A stretch of 64,000 bases of DNA from contig NZ_JBJHZY010000002.1 in the NCBI RefSeq assembly GCF_045310525.1, positions 1 to 64,000 of the forward strand, in the 5' to 3' direction. Within the stretch, counting starts at the first letter, position 1. Each line of letters begins with the position of its first letter. The DNA is from Clostridium_AT radicumherbarum (GTDB lineage Bacteria > Bacillota > Clostridia > Clostridiales > Clostridiaceae). A program made the translations under genes and the position numbers. Below the pieces are notes generated by a model that saw only the letters and a program-made list of their open reading frames with translations, had not been told where the DNA came from and did not search any database. Of this stretch, positions 34,914 to 44,440 are shown piece by piece.

Positions 34914-36242
34914 ATGAAGATTATTTTAACTGAAGAAGTTAGTTATATTTTAGATACCTTAAATAAAAATAACAGAGAAGCTTTCATTGTAGGTGGCTGC
35001 GTACGGGACAGTCTGTTAAAAAGAGAGCTTAAAGATTGGGATATTACTACTAGTGCCTTGCCAGATGAAATAATAGAACTTTTTCCAGAGACAATTCCAA
35101 CTGGAATAAAACACGGTACAGTAACAGTAGTCATAAATAAACATAATTATGAGGTTACAACTTATAGAATAGACGGTGAGTATTCAGATAATAGGCATCC
35201 TGATAAAGTAACTTTTACACCCTCTTTAAAAGAAGACTTAAGCAGAAGAGATTTTACTATAAATTCTATGGCATATAATAAAATTAATAATTTAGTTGAT
35301 TTATTTAATGGATCAATAGATTTAAGTAGAAATCTTATACGCTGCGTTGGAGATCCAGATAAGCGATTTAAAGAAGATGCACTTAGAATGCTTAGGGCAG
35401 TTAGATTTGCCTGTGAGCTTAAGTTTAACATCCATAAGCCCACTTTCATAGCTATTATTAATAATGCCTATCTATTAAATTCAGTCAGTAAAGAGAGAAT
35501 AAGAGTCGAATTTTGCAAAATATTGCTAAGTGATTTTCCAAGCAGGGGCTTAAGGATGCTTGAAAAAACTGATTTGTTAGCTTACATTATTCCTGAATTA
35601 AAAGAAAGTGTGGGCTTTGATCAAAAAAATCCCCATCATGATAAGAATGTTTTTGATCATATTTTATCTGTAGTAGACAACTCTCCTCAAGAGCTTGAAG
35701 TGCGTTTAAGTGCGCTACTGCACGATATAGGTAAACCTAGGACCTTTTCTACTGACAAAAAAGGTATTGGTCATTTCTATGGACATAATATTGTTGGCGC
35801 CAAAATGGCTGAGCAAATATTAAAAAGACTTAGATTTGATAATATTACTATTAAAAAGGTTTCAATTTTAATAACAGAACATATGTCTATTTATGCCAAT
35901 ATGAAAAATCGCAGTCTAAAAAAATTTATAAATAGAGTTGGCGCTGAGAATCTAGATAGTCTTTTTAAACTTCAAATGGCAGATAGAGAAGGACATAAAG
36001 CTGATGCCGATTATAGTCCAATACTTAAACGAAAAGAAGCAATAGACGAAATACTTAATAATGGAGAAGCATATAATATTGGAATGCTTAAAATAAATGG
36101 TGATGATCTTATAAAGCTTGGATTTAAACCTGGTAAGGAAATAGGCATTGTTTTAGAAGAACTTTTGAATAAAGTAATGGAAAGACCTGAAATGAATAAT
36201 AGAGCTAAACTAATTGAACTAGCAAAAAATAAAAAAGCTTAA
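34914..36242 (+). CDS. cca: CCA tRNA nucleotidyltransferase with HD domain
   Basis: It adds or repairs the 3'-terminal CCA of tRNAs. The class II nucleotidyltransferase head is intact: IVGGCVRDSLLKRELKDWDI near residue 23 (metal Asp pair), then RRDFTINSMAYN and EDALRMLRAVRFACEL. An HD domain follows with SALLHDIGKPRTF around residue 265 and ITEHM. The 442-residue length with HD is the Gram-positive type. AGAGGTG precedes the ATG. Its last codons form the left arm of a terminator hairpin. Confidence 0.95.
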   Translation: MKIILTEEVSYILDTLNKNNREAFIVGGCVRDSLLKRELKDWDITTSALPDEIIELFPETIPTGIKHGTVTVVINKHNYEVTTYRIDGEYSDNRHPDKVTFTPSLKEDLSRRDFTINSMAYNKINNLVDLFNGSIDLSRNLIRCVGDPDKRFKEDALRMLRAVRFACELKFNIHKPTFIAIINNAYLLNSVSKERIRVEFCKILLSDFPSRGLRMLEKTDLLAYIIPELKESVGFDQKNPHHDKNVFDHILSVVDNSPQELEVRLSALLHDIGKPRTFSTDKKGIGHFYGHNIVGAKMAEQILKRLRFDNITIKKVSILITEHMSIYANMKNRSLKKFINRVGAENLDSLFKLQMADREGHKADADYSPILKRKEAIDEILNNGEAYNIGMLKINGDDLIKLGFKPGKEIGIVLEELLNKVMERPEMNNRAKLIELAKNKKA

Positions 36243-36261
36243 GCAGATTCTGCTTAAGCTT
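36235..36261. terminator. Bidirectional terminator between cca and the ECF S-component gene
   Basis: AAGCTTAAGCAGA pairs with TCTGCTTAAGCTT perfectly, one nt apart. The left arm overlaps the cca stop codon. Confidence 0.75.
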
Positions 36262-36266
36262 AGATT

Positions 36267-36866
36267 CTATTTTCTTATTTTCTTAAGTGTCATAACTACT
36301 GGAACTGTTATTATAACTGCCACAATAGCTTCTGGAATACCATTAGTTAAGGCAATTCCATATATAACTTTTGATACAGTTGCTGTTGTTACCTTCAAAA
36401 CCTTAGCAGCATGATCTGCATAGAGAAGATTGACCATAACTAATACTCCAACAGTATTAGTTAATGTACCAATTAAAGCAGCAGCTCCAACTTTAATAAT
36501 TTCTTTTTTACTAAACATATACTTATATGTATAGTAAGCAACAATTCCTATTAAGATTCTAGGCAGCACTGAAACCAATGGATTTTGAAAAGCAAAGAAT
36601 AGAGCACTTGAAGGTGCTACATAGTTTTGAATAAGACTAAACACACCAAAAAGTAAACCTATCATTGCACCAACTATTGGACCTTCTAGTACCGCACCAA
36701 TAATTACAGGTATATGAAGTATTGTGGCTTTAGCCATAGGCAGTGGTATAAATCCATAGCCAGTTGCTCCAAGCACAATTGAAATAGCTGACAGCATTCC
36801 AATCATGGTAAGCTGTCTAGTACCAAATTTCCTGTTGGTACTTGCTGTTGACACATTATTATTCAT
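36267..36866 (-). CDS. ECF transporter S component
   Basis: The substrate-binding membrane protein of an energy-coupling-factor vitamin transporter that shares an EcfAAT module encoded elsewhere. The 199-residue protein has six hydrophobic segments and the S-component features: LTMIGMLSAISIVLGATG at the start, and LHIPVIIGAVLEGPIVGAMIGL with the conserved loop entering the substrate site. I cannot tell which vitamin it carries; pantothenate or folate-class carriers are possible. No riboswitch is recognisable in the 290 bp upstream. GGAGGGG precedes the ATG. Confidence 0.85.
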   Translation of the reverse strand: MNNNVSTASTNRKFGTRQLTMIGMLSAISIVLGATGYGFIPLPMAKATILHIPVIIGAVLEGPIVGAMIGLLFGVFSLIQNYVAPSSALFFAFQNPLVSVLPRILIGIVAYYTYKYMFSKKEIIKVGAAALIGTLTNTVGVLVMVNLLYADHAAKVLKVTTATVSKVIYGIALTNGIPEAIVAVIITVPVVMTLKKIRK

Positions 36867-37159
36867 TTTTACCCCTCCGTTCTTACTCCCCTTAAGGATA
36901 TAAGTCGAATTTTAATAATATTTTTAGTTCAGTTTCTTTCGAATACCGACTATCTGTATTGTAACACTTTTATTCACTAATTTCTACAAGTTCTCAAACA
37001 AAATTAGTCCATAGAACTTCATTGACTTTACAATTTATTACTATTATCATTACATTAAAAGCCTTCTTATTTTATAAGCACAATAAGTAAAGCGAAGGGC
37101 TAAATATTTTATAATTGTGTAATTCAGAATTAGGAATTGGAAAGGAAAAGGGGGATATT

Positions 37160-38059
37160 ATGTTTTATAAGTTATCAAAAGATCATCATACTTTCACTCT
37201 TTCAAAGGATAATGCTCCTTATTTAAGAGTTAACTCAGGAGATACAATTGAAATCGTAACACTAGATTGCTTCTCCGGCCAGTTAAAAACTTCCTCTGAT
37301 ACATTAGAAGAAATGGATTGGACAAGAATGAATCCTGCAACAGGACCTATATTTATTAATAATGCTAAACCCGGTGATACCTTAAAAGTTACAATTAATA
37401 GTATAGATGTCTCAGGTCAAGGAGTTATGTCTGCAGGTAAAAGTTTAGGGCCTCTCGGTGATTATCTCGATGAAATAACCACAAAAATAATTCCCATATC
37501 AGATAATACAGCTTTATTTGATGAGGTTTTACATTTTCCTGTGAATCCAATGATAGGAGTTATTGGTGTTGCACCTGCTGGGGACAGCATTAATACAGGA
37601 ACCCCTGGAGCTTTTGGCGGAAATATGGATAATGCCATGATAACAGCTGGAGCTTTTCTTTACTTACCAGTATTTGTAGAGGGTGCACTTTTTTCACTGG
37701 GTGATCTGCATGCAGCAATGGGTGATGGTGAAATTGGTGAAACCGGAATTGAAATTGGGGGTACAGTTTCAGTTAAACTTGAAATTATTAAAGATTTAAA
37801 CCTTAATAATCCAGTAGTTATAAATGATGAATTTTTTACGACTATTGCATCGGCAGTAACTTTAGATGAAGCTGTAAATACATCAGCTATTGATATGCTC
37901 ATTCTATTATCAGAAAGATTAAATTTAAATAAAAATACAATTGCAATGCTTATGAGTGCTGTTGGGAGTTCAGAAGTTTGTCAGGTTGTAGATCCTTTAA
38001 AAACTGCTAGATTTGTAATGCCAATAAAAATGTTAAATAAATATGCTTTTAAATTTTAA
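37160..38059 (+). CDS. Acetamidase/formamidase family protein
   Basis: A cytosolic amidohydrolase of the FmdA/AmdA family, releasing ammonia from short-chain amides. The ATG at 37160 (AAAAGGGGGA 6 nt upstream) yields 299 residues; an upstream in-frame start at 37115 has no site. Family features include SGDTIEIVTLDCFSGQL, AKPGDTLKVTI, GDLHAAMGDGEI and IEIGGTVSVK. All these blocks are typical. Monocistronic and convergent with the VIT-VWA gene, with a repeat-type hairpin between them. Real substrate unknown. Confidence 0.9.
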   Translation: MFYKLSKDHHTFTLSKDNAPYLRVNSGDTIEIVTLDCFSGQLKTSSDTLEEMDWTRMNPATGPIFINNAKPGDTLKVTINSIDVSGQGVMSAGKSLGPLGDYLDEITTKIIPISDNTALFDEVLHFPVNPMIGVIGVAPAGDSINTGTPGAFGGNMDNAMITAGAFLYLPVFVEGALFSLGDLHAAMGDGEIGETGIEIGGTVSVKLEIIKDLNLNNPVVINDEFFTTIASAVTLDEAVNTSAIDMLILLSERLNLNKNTIAMLMSAVGSSEVCQVVDPLKTARFVMPIKMLNKYAFKF

Positions 38060-38073
38060 AGAATATGAAAATT

Positions 38074-38113
38074 AATGGCATCCACATAAGTAATAACTTA
38101 TGCGGATGCCATT
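38074..38113. repeat. Intergenic hairpin repeat, copy B (bidirectional terminator)
   Basis: AATGGCATCCACATAAGT and AACTTATGCGGATGCCATT form a stem of about 18 bp with one or two mismatches. Both arms and the AAGTAATAACTTAT core recur at 4849-4907. Confidence 0.75.
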
Positions 38114-38119
38114 TTAATA

Positions 38120-40528
38120 TTATTTAATATTTGAGGACTTAAGAATTCCAAGCTTCGCGAGAGCTTCTATGGAATTTTCTTCTTTGCTAATTATAAGTCT
38201 TTCTTTAATACAGTTATCGCCTTTTGATAAATTGAATATATAAGGAGCTACTTCTTTTAAAACTATTCTGCCTGAATAATTTACTAAGTTCATTATGGCT
38301 TCATCAGCAGTTAATTCTATTTTTCCCTTAAGTTTTTCAAATATAGCATGCCCCTTTTCAATATGGTTATCTTTTAATAATCCTTTTGCAATAGAGGATT
38401 TTAAAGCTAAAATTGTAATTAAAGATAATTTATTATCATATGAATTTTCATTTTCTTCAATTGAATTAAATATAAATCTAACTGATTTTGATAATAAATT
38501 TGCATACATAGTTATATCATCCTTACCCATAGTAAAAGCTAGTAATACCATGGCTGTAGTTTCAAGCCTATTATGCATATTATCTTTATCTTCGTCACAA
38601 AAGCTTCCATCGGCAAATTGATTTTTAGCTAGGGTCCTTAAAATTGTTGGTCTTGGATATTTATAATCCAATATTGCATTATCACCTTTTTCCTTAATTT
38701 CGTCAGTTGATGGCATTCCAGTTTGCTTATAAATAAAAGTTGGAACATCAAGGAAATTACCTCTAGAAATATTTTTGCTTATTTCTTCTGATATCTTTAA
38801 AGGTACAATATGAGTTAATGGCATCCCTAGTACTGGCTCTTCAATAATTTCAAGCATCATAAATGAAGTTTCAGGGCTAATAATTCCAAATTCCTTGGAA
38901 ATTTCGATCACCTTGTTTTTCATTAATTCCAAAGTGTCTCCTCTTTCAGTTTTCATTCTTTCCTCAATGGAATCAATTCTTTTTCTACTCCATATCTTTT
39001 GTATAAGATCCACATTCTCATTTAAGTCAAGTGTATCTAAATCTATGGTTTTAACATAATCTTTATTATCCACTTTCCCTTTTATAGTTATTTTACCTTC
39101 TATTTCACCTGCTACCTTTGCAAAAATTGATAGTGGTTCTCTGTCATAAAAATAATCTATAGATCTTGGGTATGTTCTTTCCACTTTCATACTTCCCCAA
39201 TTAATTTCCTGAACATCTACTTGAGGATTTTCAATTCTGCTGAACTGTTTTAAAATCATATCTTCAATTCTTTCGCCTTCGTAAATAAATTCTGCTTTGC
39301 CATAACCAAGCTGAGCTAGCTTATTAATAACATAGCTGTTTGCTACAGTATCAATTCCGAAGGTAAATATTCTATTATCACCAATATTTTCTTTAACATA
39401 ATGCAGAACTTGTTCTTCATTTTCTATAATATCATCTGTAAAAAGCAATATAGTACTATAGCCTGCAGCACTTTCCTCAGCTAAGGCATATTTTAAAGCC
39501 TCAAATATTGAAGCACCTTTCCTATCTTGTAAATTATTTATCCAAACAGTGGCTTTCCTTAAATTTTCTTCATTAAAAGGCACTTTCCCAAGTTCAGAAA
39601 AATAGTGAAGTTTACTTTCAAAGGCCACTATATTGAAGCTATCTCCTTCTGACAAATTTCTAATGCAAAGCTGAAGTGCATTCTTAGCTTCATCTAGCTT
39701 TGGTCCTTTCATGGAATGGGATATGTCTACCAAAAAGATGTAATCATTTGGCTTTTCTTCCTCAGCACTTTGAAGCCTTGGAAAAACTCTTAAGTATAAT
39801 ATTCCTTTATCATCTTCATCCATATACTTATATATCATTCCAGATGCTTCTTCTAGTTTTTCTTCAGTAAGTAGTAAAACTAGATCCTCATCAAGTCTAA
39901 CATTTTTTTCTGCAAAGGTAACCTTGGCAAGATTATTGTCCTCTTCCCACTCAACATTTATATTATGGGAAGGTGATTCAATTTTGGTTTTTGATAGCGG
40001 TTCAATAAGTATATTTAAACTTGTTTTATATATGTCACCATAAATTTCATCTTGAATACTTTCAGAATTATTTACATGAGTTGGGTATAATACAGAAGGA
40101 ATAGTAAGCATAAGACTCTCATCTTCGTAAACTAACATATCCATGTATGAAAATTTTATCTTTACTGACTCTCCTGGAAGTATCTGTCCAATTGTAAATT
40201 GATAGACATTAGGATAAGGCTCTTCCAATATTAAAGTATTCACATTGCTTTCATCTGATTCTTCATAAATTCTCTTTGCCTCTTCCTTTTCTTCAACTAT
40301 AGCTTTTATCGTTCTTCCTCCAAGTGCAGCTTCAAAGCCAGTTATTACTGCAGTATCAGGTATTGGAAAGGTATATAATCCGTCAATATTATCTCTGCCT
40401 TTATTTTCATAAACTTGTTTTATGGAAACTTCAACATATTCCCCACATATATTACCGCTTATTCCAACCTCTTTTAAGGAAATATCCCCCAGCATAGACT
40501 TATTGCTTTTCAAACCATAACCAACCAT
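38120..40528 (-). CDS. VIT and von Willebrand factor A domain protein
   Basis: An 802-residue protein without signal peptide or membrane segment, so probably cytosolic. Residues about 10-130 match a vault-protein inter-alpha-trypsin (VIT) domain (YVEVSIKQVYENKG, LYTFPIPDTAVITGFEA). Residues about 265-440 are a VWA domain with the metal-ion site FLVDISHSMKGPKLDEAK (DxSxS) and a later IILLFTDD-like strand (TILLFTDDI). The remaining 350 residues are helical with unknown family. Such proteins bind partners through a metal site; known ones are poorly characterised in bacteria. Strong GGAGGG site before the ATG. It is followed on the same strand by no close gene; the GNAT gene is 96 nt upstream. 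Confidence 0.85.
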   Translation of the reverse strand: MVGYGLKSNKSMLGDISLKEVGISGNICGEYVEVSIKQVYENKGRDNIDGLYTFPIPDTAVITGFEAALGGRTIKAIVEEKEEAKRIYEESDESNVNTLILEEPYPNVYQFTIGQILPGESVKIKFSYMDMLVYEDESLMLTIPSVLYPTHVNNSESIQDEIYGDIYKTSLNILIEPLSKTKIESPSHNINVEWEEDNNLAKVTFAEKNVRLDEDLVLLLTEEKLEEASGMIYKYMDEDDKGILYLRVFPRLQSAEEEKPNDYIFLVDISHSMKGPKLDEAKNALQLCIRNLSEGDSFNIVAFESKLHYFSELGKVPFNEENLRKATVWINNLQDRKGASIFEALKYALAEESAAGYSTILLFTDDIIENEEQVLHYVKENIGDNRIFTFGIDTVANSYVINKLAQLGYGKAEFIYEGERIEDMILKQFSRIENPQVDVQEINWGSMKVERTYPRSIDYFYDREPLSIFAKVAGEIEGKITIKGKVDNKDYVKTIDLDTLDLNENVDLIQKIWSRKRIDSIEERMKTERGDTLELMKNKVIEISKEFGIISPETSFMMLEIIEEPVLGMPLTHIVPLKISEEISKNISRGNFLDVPTFIYKQTGMPSTDEIKEKGDNAILDYKYPRPTILRTLAKNQFADGSFCDEDKDNMHNRLETTAMVLLAFTMGKDDITMYANLLSKSVRFIFNSIEENENSYDNKLSLITILALKSSIAKGLLKDNHIEKGHAIFEKLKGKIELTADEAIMNLVNYSGRIVLKEVAPYIFNLSKGDNCIKERLIISKEENSIEALAKLGILKSSNIK

Positions 40529-40624
40529 AAATTCCCTCCTCGTTTATTTCAAAAATAAAACAATATATCCATAATTAAAACATAACATATTTATATTTTC
40601 CATTTTAAAATATTTTATGTTTTA

Positions 40625-41743
40625 TTATATATCTTTTTTAAATAATCTATAGGTCCTATACTTTATACCGCCTGTTTTCTCAATATCTGCTCTCATCTCT
40701 TTATTAGTCTCACCGATAGTAGAGCCTTCAGCGTAAGTATACCCCCCATTAACTCCATTAATAAAGTACTTATAAAACATAGTTCCGCTTACACCCTTTT
40801 TCCTAAATTCCGGAATAACAAAAAGCACAAAGAGTCTAAAACCTTTTATTTTTTTCTTATAGTATAAAAATTTCAAAAACCCAAAAGGAAAAATCCTTCC
40901 ATTCATTTTCTTAAGCACTTCATTATAATTAGGAAGAGCTATTGCAAAGGCTATAGGTCTTCCTTCACTCCTTGCAATTAAAACCAGTTTTTCATCAGCT
41001 AAGGGAATTAGATTTGCACCTTCTGCTTGAAGTTCCTCCATAGTAGGTGGAGTTAAATCCTCCCACTCCACAGGCATTGCAATATCCAATATGCTTTTAA
41101 TATCCTTCATTTCATTATCTATATTTTTGAGGTTAATTGTATCTATTTGAAAGTTGTATCTCTTCATTGCATAATCAGATACCTTTTCATATCTGTCCAT
41201 CTTTGCACAATCCACATCAAAGTAATAAGCAAATAAATCTATATGTTTAATTAGTCCATATTCTTCAAAAAATTTAATATAGTATTCGTGGTTATAAGAA
41301 TTCATCAGCATAGGAGGTCCATTAAAACCATCCACCAAAAGCCCTTTATAATCATCTCCATTAGTTGGTGAAATTGGTCCCTTCATTAACTTTTTACCCC
41401 TAGCTTTTAACCATTCTGAAGCCTTCTCAAAAAGCGCAAAGGCTACTTCTTTGTCTTCAATACTCTCAAATAAACTAAAATAGCCATCTTCCGCGTTTTT
41501 TTGTTCATTTAGACTTTCATTAATTCCAACTAGAATTCTTCCAACAGCTTTACTTTCTTTATAAGCTATATAGAAGCTATGTTCACCACTCATAAAGAGT
41601 GGATTGTCCTTTCCTAGTAGAGTTTTCAATAAATCACCCTTTAAAGGCGGAACCCAATCTTTGTCAGTTTTATAAATGTCCCAAGCTAGTGAAATAAACT
41701 TCTTTAAGCCTCGTTTATCCTTAACCTCTTTTACATAAATCAT
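40625..41743 (-). CDS. GNAT-fold N-acetyltransferase-like protein
   Basis: A 372-residue protein with an N-terminal half that resembles GNAT folds (ISLAWDIYKTDKDWVPPL, then SFYIAYKESKAVGRILVGI, and KGPISPTNGDDYKGLLVDGF) and a second GNAT-like half ending GFRLFVLFVIPEFRKKGVSG, an acetyl-CoA-binding-type motif. This two-domain layout occurs in proteins annotated YghO-like or as hypothetical N-acetyltransferases. Substrate unknown. It sits 20 nt downstream of the glycosyltransferase gene, which suggests co-transcription and perhaps a shared envelope-lipid role; that is inference. Confidence 0.72.
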   Translation of the reverse strand: MIYVKEVKDKRGLKKFISLAWDIYKTDKDWVPPLKGDLLKTLLGKDNPLFMSGEHSFYIAYKESKAVGRILVGINESLNEQKNAEDGYFSLFESIEDKEVAFALFEKASEWLKARGKKLMKGPISPTNGDDYKGLLVDGFNGPPMLMNSYNHEYYIKFFEEYGLIKHIDLFAYYFDVDCAKMDRYEKVSDYAMKRYNFQIDTINLKNIDNEMKDIKSILDIAMPVEWEDLTPPTMEELQAEGANLIPLADEKLVLIARSEGRPIAFAIALPNYNEVLKKMNGRIFPFGFLKFLYYKKKIKGFRLFVLFVIPEFRKKGVSGTMFYKYFINGVNGGYTYAEGSTIGETNKEMRADIEKTGGIKYRTYRLFKKDI

Positions 41744-41763
41744 TTAAACTCATTCCTATCTTT

Positions 41764-43092
41764 CTAGTGAGACAATGGAGTATTTAAACCTAAATCTGCA
41801 TCATAGTCTTCACTTACTTCATAATTAAAAGTACGCTGATTTAAAATAATTTCTTTTAATAATTCTTTTTTATCATCATAAGTTTTACAGTAGCTGTTTA
41901 ATAGCATTTCCATATTTGTTAAATAATTCTCTTTATTATTTAAAATATCTTCTAAGGCTTCTACTATTTCCTTTTTATTTTCAACAACCCTGCCTAATTC
42001 ATACTTCTCTATCATTGTTAAGGTACCAAGATCATTTGAGGTAGCAGTTCTAAAAGTTATCTCTGGAGTTCTATTTACTAAACTTTCTATAAAAATACCT
42101 GCTGATGGCCTTCCTATTATACAATCTGCAGCAGATAGCAGTTCATCAAAGTTATTAATAAATTTTAATGGTACTAACTTGATATTTTCATTATTGTAGG
42201 AATAATTAACAAGTTCTTGATAGGTAACTTCATCTTTACCGCATATTACTACTAAATTCATTGGTTTACTTGAAGATTTGATTATAACTTTAAGTATTTC
42301 TATAAGAAATTTCCCACCTATACTTCCACTTGCTAAGACAACAATCTCCTTGCCATTATTAAGCCCAAATTCCTCTTTAATTTTAATAATTTCTTCTTGA
42401 TTTTTTATTCTAAAATGCTTCTTTTCTGCTAATGGACCTATCACCTCATATTTTGCATTATTCAATTGCGCTAAATCTCTATTGGGATTTCTAAATATTG
42501 AATTTTTATATCCAAAAACAACAAAATCCTTATAATATTTTAAGACATATTTTATTTTATCCATAATTGTAGCAGAAGGGGTAAGTTCATAGGAGTAATA
42601 GGTATTATTAAAGTCATAGCTTCTTATGGCATCGCCAGTTTCATTAAAATAACATAGGTGGGTGGCATAGGGATTTACTAAATCTATAAAAATAGAAACT
42701 TCAGTAATAAATATATAGAAAGGTATATTCTTCTCCTTGGCATAGGTGCCTATAGCTCTATTAAAACCATCAGCAGTACAAATGACTATATCAGGATTTA
42801 TTTCTTCAAGCTTTTTATAATAAGGCTCAGTGCTAGTTATCTCCATAAAAGGAAGAATAAAAATTCTAACAAAGAAATTTAATAAAAAGTCCACGGTTCT
42901 AATAAAATTATTCTTAATACAATAATTCCAAAACTTAACAACAAAGTTTAAACTATTATCATTTATCATTTCACTTCCACAACGTATAATTATTTCAACA
43001 TCTTCACCCTTTAGCATATCCTCTAAAATGCTGGCCATTCTAAAATGTCCCATCCCCATTTTCTCATATACAATTAATACTTTTTTTGACAT
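41764..43092 (-). CDS. MGDG synthase-type glycosyltransferase (GT28-like)
   Basis: A 442-residue GT-B glycosyltransferase related to monogalactosyl- or diglucosyl-diacylglycerol synthases. The N-terminus KVLIVYEKMGMGHFRMASIL is the MGDG-synthase-N motif with a Gly-rich loop and conserved His. The C-terminal half includes VVLASGSIGGKFLIEIL and LSAADCIIGRPSAGIFIESL, the donor-binding pattern. The acceptor is probably diacylglycerol or a polyprenyl lipid; donor sugar unknown. Encoded just upstream of a GNAT protein. It lacks transmembrane segments apart from one hydrophobic patch near residue 70-85. Confidence 0.8.
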   Translation of the reverse strand: MSKKVLIVYEKMGMGHFRMASILEDMLKGEDVEIIIRCGSEMINDNSLNFVVKFWNYCIKNNFIRTVDFLLNFFVRIFILPFMEITSTEPYYKKLEEINPDIVICTADGFNRAIGTYAKEKNIPFYIFITEVSIFIDLVNPYATHLCYFNETGDAIRSYDFNNTYYSYELTPSATIMDKIKYVLKYYKDFVVFGYKNSIFRNPNRDLAQLNNAKYEVIGPLAEKKHFRIKNQEEIIKIKEEFGLNNGKEIVVLASGSIGGKFLIEILKVIIKSSSKPMNLVVICGKDEVTYQELVNYSYNNENIKLVPLKFINNFDELLSAADCIIGRPSAGIFIESLVNRTPEITFRTATSNDLGTLTMIEKYELGRVVENKKEIVEALEDILNNKENYLTNMEMLLNSYCKTYDDKKELLKEIILNQRTFNYEVSEDYDADLGLNTPLSH

Positions 43093-43215
43093 AGTATAAC
43101 CTACCTTCCAAAGCTGGCATTATAATAATAAATATGATTACATACTTTAATTATACTACAGAGAAAATTAAAACGGAATACTAAGAGTATTTAATAAAAT
43201 CACCATTTAAATAAT

Positions 43216-43239
43216 AAGCCTGAGAAAAATCTCAAGCTT
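43216..43239 (-). terminator. Terminator of the gene at 43238
   Basis: AAGCTTGAG pairs with CTCAGGCTT with one mismatch, then TTATTATTT on the minus strand. The hairpin overlaps the stop codon. Confidence 0.7.
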
Positions 43240-43588
43240 AAATTTGTCCATCTAATATTAATGCAGCTACAGTTAATGCTGCTTTTTCAATTTTAGATGC
43301 TATTCCCTCTATCTTAAATAATAATATGTTCTCGGAGTCAGCCTCAATAATTTCATTTCCCTTTATTACTGCTAATATCTTTCCTTTATTATTATTACCT
43401 TCCCTAATGAATTCACCTTGAAGATTAGCTACAATATGTCCATTTCTACCTAACCCTTCTTTAATAAGTTTGTCTTCATAGTTCACCAAAACATGGTTAG
43501 TCATACCTATAACCTCGCTAGGATTATATTCATTTAGCATGGCAATAGACCTTTTATCACTTGAAGCTCCATCCCAAATATACACCAT
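43238..43588 (-). CDS. Hypothetical protein, beta-rich
   Basis: A 116-residue cytosolic protein; I do not recognise the family. It has two similar-looking beta segments (DKLIKEGLGRNGHIVANLQG and KGKILAVIKGNEIIEADSENI) that may be repeats of a small beta domain, then a helix IASKIEKAALTVAALILDGQI. The ATG at 43588 has GAGGGGG upstream; the ORF could extend seven codons further, but there is no site there. Monocistronic. Confidence 0.5.
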   Translation of the reverse strand: MVYIWDGASSDKRSIAMLNEYNPSEVIGMTNHVLVNYEDKLIKEGLGRNGHIVANLQGEFIREGNNNKGKILAVIKGNEIIEADSENILLFKIEGIASKIEKAALTVAALILDGQI

Positions 43589-43805
43589 AATAATATCCCC
43601 CTCATCCATAAGATTTAAACTACTTACTAAATCTTATGTTATGAAAACGAGAATATTACCCCTGTTCTTTTCTTAAATAAAGGTTGTCCAACATATATAT
43701 GTTTAAAACAGTTATATTAAAAATTTATATTAAAAAATTAACAATAAAAATAATAATAATAAATATTATTCATTTTTAATTGTTAATCTTCACTTAAGGT
43801 GAAAG

Positions 43806-44225
43806 TTAAAACCCTTCATTTTTTAGCTTTTCATTTAATTCTCCAATACTTTCATGAACTCTTCCAATATCTAGGGTTTCGGCTTCAATAGTACCTCCTA
43901 AACTTTTAATTAAATCCTTAGCTCTCATTATTATGCTTGCATCAGCATTTACAATTAATCTATAATTATTATCATTAAATTCAGAAAATCCTGCATTTAC
44001 ATTGATAAGAGGACTCACTGATGTTAAAGGGTGCTTCCTCATTTCACTAGGATCTATAATAAGATTAGAGAGGCCATATCCATTATTCTTATTAGCAAGA
44101 TTTCTTCTAATGTTATTATTATTATCGTTAATTTCTATATAAGCGTCTGTAAATCCTGCAGCTATTAATTTAGTTAATGCCTTGTTTGCTGTTTCTATTT
44201 TTATAAAATTACCGATTGCCTTCAT
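43806..44225 (-). CDS. Hypothetical protein, possible general-stress (YflT-like) domain
   Basis: A 139-residue cytosolic protein. The N-terminus KAIGNFIKIETANKALTKLI with GFTDAYIEI resembles the small alpha/beta domain of YflT/GSP17M-type stress proteins, where a helix pairs with strands. The second half LIVNADASIIMRAKDLIKSL is a repeat of the same rhythm (strand, helix), so it may contain two such units. A low-complexity NDNNNNIRRN linker lies between. Start ATG with AGGAGGT. Family match is weak, so function is unknown. Confidence 0.55.
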   Translation of the reverse strand: MKAIGNFIKIETANKALTKLIAAGFTDAYIEINDNNNNIRRNLANKNNGYGLSNLIIDPSEMRKHPLTSVSPLINVNAGFSEFNDNNYRLIVNADASIIMRAKDLIKSLGGTIEAETLDIGRVHESIGELNEKLKNEGF

Positions 44226-44382
44226 AATAAACCTCCTATTCCTCAATCTGAGCGTGAAAATTATTAATGTTCACACTCCTTCTATTCCAATTACTTGATT
44301 ATATTTTTCTCAATAATCCAATTAATATACAAAACTTGTTAAGTCACATATTAGTAATAATTCGAATTTTATAATTAAAACA

Positions 44383-44412
44383 AAAGAGTGTAACATTTAA
44401 GTTACACTCTTT
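44383..44412 (-). terminator. Terminator of the RRNPP peptide gene
   Basis: AAAGAGTGTAAC pairs perfectly with GTTACACTCTTT across a 6-nt loop, followed on the minus strand by TTGTTTT. It lies 29 nt past the peptide stop codon, so the peptide gene is a real end of transcript. Confidence 0.93.
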
Positions 44413-44440
44413 AAGTTTGATAAGTTTTAACTTTTAATTC

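Noticed and set aside
36867..37159. Vitamin riboswitch upstream of the ECF S component
   Set aside because: I compared by eye with THF, preQ1, TPP and FMN features and found none; weak hairpins only.
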